The notes beneath the pieces are model-generated. The model searched no databases. It saw nothing but the letters and a program-made list of their open reading frames with translations, and was not told the DNA's origin. Of a stretch of 64,000 nt of DNA, positions 23,596 through 33,300 are shown one piece after another. This stretch comes from Zygnema cylindricum (lineage: Eukaryota; Streptophyta; Zygnematophyceae; Zygnematales; Zygnemataceae). The stretch is taken from the NCBI GenBank assembly GCA_037447655.1, contig JBBHKE010000890.1, positions 310,001 through 374,000 on the forward strand, written 5' to 3'. Position 1 is the stretch's first letter. Each line of letters opens with the position of its first letter. The position numbers and the translations under genes were made by a program.

Positions 23596-25441
23596 AGGGT
23601 AAGCCAATTATTACTGGCGGTTTGTTCTTAGTTTCAGCATACTTGCATCTCCATTAAATGAACTCTTGAAGAAATCAGTCTCGTTCACGTGGGGACCCTC
23701 TCGGATCGAGGCATTTCAGGGATTAAAGGACGCATTGTCCACCGCTCTTATTCTCCGTCCCCCAAATCATAAGTTGCGATTTTGCCTACAGACAGACTTT
23801 GGTAAGCCCGGTATTGCAGCCATCCTAACTCAGCGTGAACTCACAGGTGAGGAATATTTGGTGGCTTATGTCAGTCGGAGCAACAATCAAGCGGAATCAA
23901 ATTACAATAGTTATGAGGGGGAGTGCCTTGCCGCAGTTTGGGGAATTGTGCATTTCAATCATTATCTCTATGGCAAACCTTCTACCCTTCTTACTGACCA
24001 TCAACCATTGCATTCGCTCAGGACTAATGACAAGCTATCCGACAAATTAGCCCGTTGGGCTCTTATTTTACAGAAATATGACATGGAAATAATCCATCGA
24101 CCCGGGCTCCTCAGTTTGAATGCCGACGGCCTTTCTAAGAACCCTTTGCCCCACTTCAATGATAATGGTGTGCGACAGGATTTTGATAACAGATCAGTTG
24201 CCTCCTTATCAGCTGGAGCACATCTGATTTGCAGTTTTTGCAACACCTACAAGCCACAAAACCGAACCCGATCCGTGGCGGGACAATGCTTTAATTCTTT
24301 TTCTATTTACACAGTCTTTCCGAGCGGGCACCCTACCAATGGAAGAGGAGCGTGTTCGTAAGAGGGCCCAAAGTTACCTATGGATGGGGGGCTCACTTAT
24401 TCGTCTTCTCTCAGACGGAAGTCACCGGCATGTCCCTCGGCCGACGGAACGACTATCACTTATCAACCAAATTCATACTGACCTTGGACACTATGGCACC
24501 AAACGAACTTTGAGTTTGGTACAGGCACGGTATTGGTGGTCTGGCATGCAGGCTGATGTGGCGGCTGTGTTGCAAGAATGCAGCACATGTGACCAGCTAC
24601 GAACCTCATTTTCTAACCGGCAAACCACCCTTCAACCCTTGCCTATTCGAGGGCTCTTCTACAGATGGTTGTGTGACTTGGCAGGTCCCTTTCCAATTTC
24701 TCGAAGGGGCAAGCAGTACATTATGATTATGATCGAAAATTTCAGCAAATGGGTGGAAGTTGTGGCCCTCTCGCAAAAAACTGCCAAACTCACCACTACA
24801 ACTTTCAAAGAGCATGTGCTTCTCCGATACGGAGCCCCCGCAAAAGTACTTACCGACCAAGGAACCGAGTTCCGCGGCGAATTTCAGGAGATGCTGGACG
24901 AGGCGTTAATCGATCACCGGCGGACGAGCCGAGATCATCCTCAAGCAGACGGTTTGGCAGAGAGAGTTGTACAAACCTTTAAGCGTGTTTTGCGTAAACA
25001 TTGCTTGGAAAAACAGATTACGGTGTGGGATGAATCATTGGGATATATTGTCATGGGTTATCGCATGTCTGTACAGGCCAGCCTGGCAAATTTCAGCCCC
25101 TATTATGTGTTGTTTGGTCGGAAACCACTACTAGGTAGGAATGTACAGAAAGCCGCGAGCTTACCTCTACCTCTTATGTCTGATTCTCTATTTTTGGAAG
25201 AACTAACTAACCGAGCGTTGCTTTTTGCTAGAGAAATGCCCATGGCTTTTGAAAACCTACAGATTGCCCAACATCGCCACTCCTTAGGGTTTGCAACGAC
25301 TCGTAGTGGTAGCTACCGGCGACAACAAAAACCGTTTCGGGTGGGGGATTACGTTTATTTGCGACAGCAAACTTTTGACACTCGACATGGATGTTTCAGC
25401 TCACATTCTGAGGATAAGAAAAAATCGACTCCAATGGATTA
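23596..25441 (+). pseudogene. Gypsy RT end, RNase H and integrase
   Basis: Opens with ANYYWRFVLSFSILASPLNELL, the RT-to-RNase H link, then a Ty3-type RNase H (LQTDFGKPGIAAIL, NYNSYEGECLAAVWGI, LLTDHQPL). After a stop at 24359 an overlapping frame from 24339 gives the integrase: an HHCC zinc-binding region (HTDLGHYGTKRTL, CSTC), the core Asp in LCDLAGPF, the second Asp in TDQGTEF and the Glu in GLAERVVQTFKR. This integrase joins element cDNA to the host genome. It ends in VGDYVYLRQQTFDT, then shifts frame near 25385. The catalytic residues are kept but the frame is split. Confidence 0.85.
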
Positions 25442-25744
25442 TTGAGCCTACAAGGGGCCGACACACGAATTTTGCGGGAGCATTCCAAAAACTGTGCCCT
25501 TTGCTATCTACCTGATCTTTCCCACAGCATGGACCCGTGGCGGATGCCGATTATCGAGGCTAGTGAGTGTCAGTTATGCCGACGATCTGATGGAGAAACA
25601 ACAATGCTCCTCTGCGACTATTGCAATCCGGGATTCCATATCGAGTGTTTGGTTCCACCTCTGCACACTATCCCGGCTGGGCAGTGGTTTTGCCACCAGT
25701 GTCGCGACCTACCCTCTGTCCTTACCAGCTCCCCCGCAAGCTAG
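25442..25744 (+). pseudogene. PHD finger at the C-end of the gypsy integrase
   Basis: One hundred codons ending at TAG. After an integrase-tail stretch (LQGADTRILREHSKNCALC) there is a complete Cys4-His-Cys3 PHD zinc finger at 25568-25702: CQLC, CDYC, then His in NPGFH, IEC, and a final pair in WFCHQC, with the typical MLLCD and VPPLHTIPAGQW signatures. PHD fingers read histone H3 tails, methylated or not. In a retrotransposon such a domain could steer integration to chosen chromatin, as chromodomains do in chromoviruses; that is inference. The frame joins the integrase after the shift near 25385. Confidence 0.85.
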
Positions 25745-26107
25745 GGAGATGGGAAGGGGGGAATTCCATCCTTTGCGGCGCCCATTCTCATGCCTCGTAA
25801 GAAAGACGCGGAGGGGAATTGTACAGAACGTTGCATGTGTGGGGACTACCGAGAACTGAATTCACGTATAATCCAGGACCGACATCTAATGCCGTTGGCT
25901 GAGGACATTTTGATCATATTGGAGGAGCTAAATACTTCATCATCCTAGATATGCGACAAGGATTTAATCAAATCGAAATAGAGGAAAAAGATCGACACAA
26001 GATTGCATTCTTGGGTAGTGACTGACGTTGGGAATGGGCGGTTATGCCCTTTGGACTGAAAATGCACCGGCGGTATTCCAAAAAGTCATGGACTCAATAT
26101 TTGGGGT
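25745..26107 (+). pseudogene. Gypsy reverse transcriptase fragment, displaced
   Basis: Starts about 60 bases after the PHD finger. Motifs: MPRKKDAEGN, CGDYRELNSRIIQDRHLMPL, then ILDMRQGFNQIEIEEKDRHK, and WEWAVMPFGL followed, one base out of frame, by APAVFQKVMDSIFG. These are RT motifs up to just before the YLDD box, which is missing. A TGA lies near 26022. The fragment ends at the start of the terminal repeat. Confidence 0.85.
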
Positions 26108-26351
26108 ATGTAAGTGATTCCATCCTTACTTACCTGATCTTGCTTGTCTTTTATTTTCATGCTAGGTCCATGTGTTTGGTATAATTTAAGTTTTCGGGTA
26201 GATTCATTTTTTGTTTCTAGCGGTGTATATGCTTTGTACACCGATTGTGATCACAAATACTGTACATATGAAATGGTCATTCATTTTTTGGTGTTTATCG
26301 GCTACCGATGTCGGATGTGATTCATGCCATTCAGAGTTGTACATTCATGCA
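26108..26351 (+). repeat. Direct repeat, right copy (probable 3' LTR part)
   Basis: Matches 18391-18643 (ATTCCATCCTTACTTACC, then TGATCACAAATACTGTACAT, then ATTCATGCCATTCA). It cuts straight into the RT coding sequence with no polypurine tract, so it is not a normal 3' LTR junction. Confidence 0.65.
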
Positions 26352-29245
26352 CGACAAAAGACTGAGTTTCACTACATTAAATGCAACTTTTTTTATTTTT
26401 TCAAATAAGAAGATGATTGAAATCACTAAATGGTTTTCATTCGGCAAAGTTTATTTTTAATGTTAAAAAAAATTGCGTGTTTTTTAGCGATTGATTCGAC
26501 GTAGCCAAGATGAGTTTATTGTATAAAATACATTTTATGTCTTTTTATTAAAAAAAAATTATCTCTTAAAATTTTAATATCTATTAATGGTGTCTCAAGT
26601 TTTCTATTAATTACCTTTAATGATATGGAATTTATATCACAAAAAATAAGAGAATTAATCTTTACCTGACCTATTTGAAAACAGTTTATTGATATATATT
26701 TTTGTCAATTATAGTAAGTGAACTATGAACAAGAAAACATCTCAAGAAATTGTCACAATCAATCGATGAAGTTTTTTTGGGATAATACTAATCTTATTAT
26801 GTGAGAAAAGGTTAAAACTATTTTTTTGTCTATAATTTTAGTTTGTGAAGATGAAGATGAATTCATGAGAATGGTGGAATCAAACACTTCATGAAATTAG
26901 AAAACTTGTGGAGTATTGAAAAACACATTGATATGTGTTTATGATGTTATATGATGTAAATGGTCGCCTATTTCAACGTGGGCTATGGCGGCGACAAGAT
27001 ACAAATGTGTATTCAAATCAAAATTAGCGTTAATTTTTTGTTGGCGTTAATTTTTGAACTTAAAGTAGAATAAACATTAATAAATTGCATGAGCTTTTTG
27101 GGCAACTTTTTGAGCATCAATGCGAGTTTTTTGAGCATCAACAAGTTGGTAATTTTAGTAATATTCATTGAAGATTTTTTTTTTCTCCTTTGTTTTTCAT
27201 ACAAAAAAATGAACCTTTAATATCAACTTTTTTTTTGTCTAAATAAACAACCACTTCGGATTCGGTAAGCACGGTAAGAATTAAAATTGTTGTTATTAGA
27301 CTCTATGCTATTTCTATTTTTCATTTTTTCTGGTTTGCGTTCTTCTGGTCCATTTGTGTCTAAAAGTGACAATCAATCCACAAATCAATCTAACATTTCT
27401 TCCTTTACAATTTTAGTTTAGCTTTTTCACTTCTATCTAAGAAAAGAAACTTGAACTTGAACTTGGGCGAACTTATTCATCGATATTCTGTTTTAGTTTG
27501 TTTGTTTTTAATTTTTGTTCCTATTTATTCTTCTATCTTAATCTCAGCTTGGGCTTAAATTTGTTCATCTATATTTTAGTTTTCTTCGTGTTTTCAATTT
27601 CTTGTTCTTACTTTTTTTTTTTTTTTTTTTAGTTGTTTTCTTATCTTTGAATATTGATAACGAAAGCAAAAAGAATGATCATGTAATGATACAAAACACG
27701 TGAGTATACGTTTTACTATTCGTTGTTCAAGTGATACTTTAACTATAATCGACTATTTTCTTGTTCTTTTTGTTCTTGTTATGCTATTTGTTTCGTCTTG
27801 TTCTTTGATAATGATAATGATAATGTTAATGATACGTAGCACGTGCGTATACGTTTTACTATTCCATGTTATGCATTGTTAAGTCTAATCTACTTTGAGT
27901 CTGTAATAAACTTTGAGTCTATTTCACTAAATGTTTTAAGGTGAGCAAACATGACGTGGTAGTGGTCAAAATGAGAAAAACGCCATATTGGGGTACAAAT
28001 TAAGGTTCAATATAACGTAAATTGTACTATGTTTTTCACAATTTTTTTGTACGGCGATAGGTTTTCTTGTTGCAAGCTCAAATCTGGGGGAAATTGGTAA
28101 GAAAAAAACCATAATTTAAAACATGGGCACACAACTTCTAATTAAGAAACAAATTGTCTTGTAGATTTTTCACACAACGAAACTTGCCCGTACGTCATAT
28201 ATTCGTTATTAGTTGACGCAACCACAAATAGGAATTAATGTACATGGGATAAATATTTTGTTTATATCTATGTTGTGCGTAAGATGTATAGTGCCACCAG
28301 TATCATATAACCATATGATTCGCCAATAGCTAAATAAATGGCTCCATAAGTACAATACTTAAAGACAAAAATTTATAAAATAACAATTGACAAATTTGTA
28401 TTATACTTTAAAAATTCAACATATCTGTTTTTGTGAAGTTATGTTCATGAGTCTTTTAATTTCTTCGTTATTAAATTTTGCATACTATAGGTAGCGTGGG
28501 GAAGTTAGTAAGCTATCAAGTTCAATATGTGGTAAAACGGTGTCTATTGGTAGTGATAGGTTGGTTTTGCTCATTTCAAATTTACACTTTACAACAATTT
28601 GAAGTCAATGTCGATTGGCATATTTCCTTGAAGCTCAAGTTGGCTTCAATATCAACTATCACCTCATACTCACTTTAGATAGACACATACTATGTCCATC
28701 AACAACACTATGTCAACGTTCTTATCCGTACATTTCCTTTGTGTGATGCAACGGGTTCCTAGTTCGTCACACAATGTTCATTCGACCTTCAAACACGATT
28801 CATATTCAAACGCCGACATGGGTTGTTAAACCCAACCTCGTATATTTGTGATTATGTTTACCATTTTTGTGTATCAATAACCTTTTGTCGATAAACGATA
28901 TATCATTTCGATACATCGATAAAGAAAGTATCACATTATTTTATGGATACAGTGGAGCGATAGGCGCCAAATAAAATTCGCAATATTTATGTTGTATAAT
29001 CCGTACACCTGTATTGTTTAAGATACGTACTTCTGGACTTGCTAAGTAAGAATCTCTCGAATGTACAAAGAACAAAGTGGATTTTGATACCCCCCCCCCC
29101 CCCCCACACATAGATATATAAGCGATAACAAATTAGTTGTTCGTGGAGCGATATGTGTACCTCCTTTGATGTTGGGTAACATATAATTGTGATTATCGGA
29201 GTTAGCACCAAAAAGAATTGATAGATATACAACATTACAATGTCT
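26352..29245. other. AT-rich intergenic DNA, no gene seen
   Basis: About 2.9 kb with many A and T runs. GTATACGTTTTACTATTC occurs twice (near 27705 and 27849). GCGTTAATTTTTTGTTGGCG near 27024 resembles the interior of the MITE at 41973. TATATCATTTCGATACATCG near 28901 resembles hAT-family ends. No conserved coding. Confidence 0.5.
29090..29105. repeat. C16 homopolymer
   Basis: Sixteen C in a row on the plus strand; its length is probably unreliable in any assembly. Confidence 0.9.
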
Positions 29246-29326
29246 TAGGGTGCGTCTCCATGTACTTGTAACTTAGAGAAATTGCTTTGTATTTTAGCGC
29301 GGATCCGCCGGACCCGGATTTCAAGT

Positions 29327-30374
29327 TGTAGAAATTAATGGTTTTAAATATTTTCTAGGTCTGAATAGAAACAAAGAAGCCGAGGCAGTCTACCTCTAAC
29401 TTCTCTCTCCAACTCTCAAACTTGTCGCAGTCACTAAGAAATTGGAGAGGAAGCTAGAGCCATGGCTACCTAGGCTATCCTCAGGTTTACGAGAAATTTA
29501 TATTTGTCTAGGGATTAATTACTAAAAGGTATGTGTCGGCGGCAAGATTTGATCCTGGTACCTGCCGGCCAACAGATAGTAGATAGCCGGTAGCCTTAGC
29601 CGTTAAGTCTAGAGGTACTGTTACATAGCACATAGTACGATATTTATTTAAACATGTATACATGCAATTATTCATTTAACTATAATATATTACGGGATAC
29701 ATAAATCCGGTAATATATAAAGTACGGATTACGGTACGGACATAAAATCAATACCGCGCATTTGTTTCGTAAGCGAAACAAATACCGGGCATATATTTAT
29801 TACGGCTACGATCAAATGCGAGTTTAATCGGACGGCCGGAATTAGCGCCGATATCGCGGAAGGAGAATTCGGCGGTTTGTGGGCAGCGCCACATCGTATG
29901 ACACGTGGCGATGTAACATTGGAGCGCGGCATCTCCGAGGATTAGAGGAGCGAATCCGGATATTCCACGTGTGGACATTTAGGCTATGTCGTACAATGCC
30001 CGTACATAAAGTACACCGGCAGTTGTACTTTTACGTACGGAACTGTAATCTGATTCGTTCCGTACATCAGTAGATAGAGTCTGTGAGAGAGATAGGACTT
30101 AGAAAAATTAGAAGATAGGACCCTCTCTCCCAGAGAGCTTCTGTACAAAAGGTCAACTTTGACCCTCCATAACTTACTGCTCAGGGGAGCAAATTCAGAG
30201 ATTCTTTTTGCTAACGACTCAAGGGAGTCTTGCCTTCACAGGGGTGCAGGTAGTCAGGGTTTTTGTTTGCCAGGGTGGCACTTATTTTTGCTGAAACACA
30301 AAGGGGTCAGGATTATCCTAGAGGCTTCTTGGAAGCTGTCCACTCTGAGGACTTATGGAGGTCTGAGAGTTTCA
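29327..30374 (+). repeat. 5' LTR of Copia A
   Basis: Starts TGTAGAAATTAATGG and ends GAGAGTTTCA. The internal ORF starts only four bases later. An antisense tRNA-like segment lies at 29531-29613. Confidence 0.92.
29531..29613 (-). other. tRNA-like module (A and B box) in the Copia LTR
   Basis: Read on the reverse strand: TAGACTTAACGG, close to the Pol III A box TRGCNNARYNGG, and about 45 bases on GATCAAATC, a perfect match to the B box GWTCRANNC. The same module is at 34895-34977 in the 3' LTR and, diverged, at 57868-57935 and 23270-23331. It could be a tRNA-derived SINE fixed in an ancestral LTR. Not a functional tRNA: no clean acceptor stem. Confidence 0.5.
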
Positions 30375-30378
30375 AGTT

Positions 30379-33300
30379 ATGGGCCCACCCTCTAGGGTAC
30401 CAATCTTTAATGGAACTGGCTTCATATACTGGGAAAGTATGATGATAGGAGCTCTATGCGAAAAAAGATTTTGGGGGATAGTGAGTGGACGGTTGGGGCG
30501 TCCATCAAGTCTTGGAATTCCTCCAGGGTTTGGAGGAAGCAGATTCACCCGGAAAGAGGATCCACCTTCAACAGAGGAAACAAAAGAAGGAGAGGTGGTG
30601 GACAAAGGAAAGGAGAAGAAGACGACCACACCAATAGCAACTGGTTCGACATTCATGTCACCTATTCCGAGGAACGAGGAGAATGATACTGAAACCTGGG
30701 ACTTCAACAATATGGCGGCAAAGCACTTCATCCTACGCCATCTCACTCAAGGACTTGCATGTCCTCATTTGCAGGTAGAAAGGGCATGCGATCTTTGGAT
30801 GGCTCGCATAGAGATGTACCGAAGTGGTACGATTCAGCAACAACAGTTGGCTGATCAGAAAGTTAAGGAGTATGTATACAAAGGGGGAAATATGTTGGAT
30901 TTTTGCAATGAGCTTGCTACACTCTTCATGGAGCTACACAGTGCGGGAAAAGATTTTAGTGAAAAAGAAAAGGTTAACTGTTTACTGATGAAGTTACCTA
31001 ATGAGTTCGTGAACATAGTTTACCGTGTGCAGGACTTGCCTGACTCAAGGTGGATATGGAACTCAGTGGTAGGGATGATTCTCGTTCAAGAGAATACAAT
31101 CGAGATCCGAAGGGGAGGAAAGAGTGGCCAAGCCTTGGCAACAGCGACCAATTGGAGGAACAAGGATTCCCGAAAACCGGTCGGAAACTATGGGGGTAGG
31201 GAGCAGAAAAAACAGGCTGACGAGTTCGAACCAAGGGCTCTCAAAGGTTTATGTCATTTTTGTAAGAAACCGGGGCACTATATGGCAGAGTGCACTAAGC
31301 TAACCGAGTTTCGGTTAAAGGAGGGGCAGACCGGTGGTACCCCGAGAGGAAAGAAAAAGGCCCTTGTCACACAGGTACTTGAGGCGGAATCCGAGGACGA
31401 GGACGACGAGCTCCTTTTGGATGAGGAGTTGGAGGCGAAAAATGAGGTCGAAATTCCACGAAGGCAGAAATGTGCTTACGGTGGATTGAAAGGTGAAGCA
31501 GGCTGGATCATAGATTCAGGTGCCTCCATGCACATGTGTAAGGATAGGCACCTGTTCACTAAGATAAGAAAGATTCCCACCGTAGAGATAGAGTACGGGG
31601 ATGGGAGGATAGTCGCCACTACTCTTGTAGGATCGGTAGATCTGAAAGTGTTAGTAGAAGGAAAGACATCCATATTAACATTCTCCGATGTATTGTTTAT
31701 TCCGGAGCTGAACAAAAATCTTATCTCTACATCAGTATTAGATGGTAAGGGTTTTTTCACTAGCACTAGGGAAGGAGTTTTTACTGCTAGTTTTGAGGAG
31801 GATGTCTATTTCATTGCTGAGAAAGGTAGCCATGGGATGTTTAAGCTGACTTTAAGTAATGAAACGAAGAAACTTTATTATGCTGGTGTTCATGATATTA
31901 TGATGTGGCATAAGAGGCTTGGGCATGTGAATCTAGATAAGTTAAGAGAGATGAAAAAGATGGGAGTGGTGGAAGGGATTCAGTTCAGTGAGAGTGATGA
32001 TAAAAGTGATTGTAGTGGATGTGCTCAAGGTAAAGCACACAGATTACCCTTTCCTAAATCAGCCACCTATAAGGGAGAAAAAATTCAAGATCTAGTACAC
32101 ACAGATATTTGGGGACCGGCTAAAGTGCCCTCACCGGGGGGGAAGAGATTTATGATGACTATAACTGATGATTGGTCTCGGTATTCCCGGGTGTATTTTT
32201 TGAAAAACAAGTCCGAAGCTGAGGATTGCTTTAGACAATATAAAGCATGGAGCGAAAAACTCCATGAAACTCCAATCAAGAGAGTAAGGAGTGACAATGG
32301 TGGAGAGTATACTTCTAACCAGTTTGAGGATTTTCTGAGGGAAGATGGGGTTCAACACCAAAAGACAGTTCCAGAAAATCCGGAACAGAATGGGGTAGCT
32401 GAAAGGTTAAATAGAACACTAAGTGATAGTGCTAGAAGTATGTTGTCAAATAAAAAAATAGGAAAAAGGTTTTGGGCTGAAGCAATGAACTGTGCTAATT
32501 ACCTCAAGAATAGAGTTCTTACTTCAGCTATAAAAGATCCAACACCTTATGAGAGATGGACAGGTAGGAAACCAGACATATCTCACTTAAAGGTTTTCGG
32601 CAGTCAAGTGTTCAGTCTAGAAATTGATCGGTCCAATTGGAAGCTAGATCCTAAAGGAAAACCGGGATACTTATTAGGATATGATGAAGATGTTAAAGGA
32701 TATAGAGTTTATGATCTAAAAAGGGAAGATATAATCTTAGTAAAGCATATAGTAGTTATGGATGAAGGAAAGTCTGTGGATCCCTTCAAATATACGAAGT
32801 CAGTAAAAATCAGATTTGAGTCAGAAAATTCCGATGACTTTGAGCTTCCTAACTACCCAGGTTTTAGAGAAGATGACATTCTTGGAGGTACAAGTAAAAC
32901 CGAAAAGGACTCGGTTGTGGAAACTCCAGTGACAACTCTACTCGAAGCGGAAGACGTGGTGGAAATTGATTCGGAATCAAGGGATAGGGGAGAAGCCGAG
33001 TTTGTTCGAAAGAATCCACGAGAACCATCTATTCCGGCCTCAGATTTTGAGGGGGGGAGGAGAAGTAGCAAAAGATTGCAAGAAAAACAGGTTAATAACA
33101 AGGTAACTAAACTATCTCATCAAGATGAACCTCAAACTTATGGAGAGGCGATGACTTGTCCAGAAAGAAACCGGTGGAAGACAACCATCAATGAGGAGAT
33201 GGCTTCAATCATGGCAGCCGATACTTGGGAGCTGGTGGACTGTCCACCTAACCGAAAACCAATCGGTTGTAAGTGGGTTTTCAAACTAAAACTGAACCCA

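Larger units (their letters stand above)
18391..26351 (+). mobile_element. Rearranged Ty3/gypsy retrotransposon
   Basis: Bounded by a direct repeat (18391-18643 and 26108-26351). Holds gag with zinc knuckles, RNase H, integrase, a PHD finger and an RT fragment, in an order that is not the normal PR-RT-RH-IN. A reverse-strand Copia fragment (21187-23536) occupies the place of protease and most of RT. All coding parts carry stops or frameshifts. Confidence 0.7.

Noticed and set aside
29531-29613. Functional tRNA gene
   Set aside because: A and B boxes are present, but no 7-bp acceptor stem or proper anticodon arm could be formed by eye.
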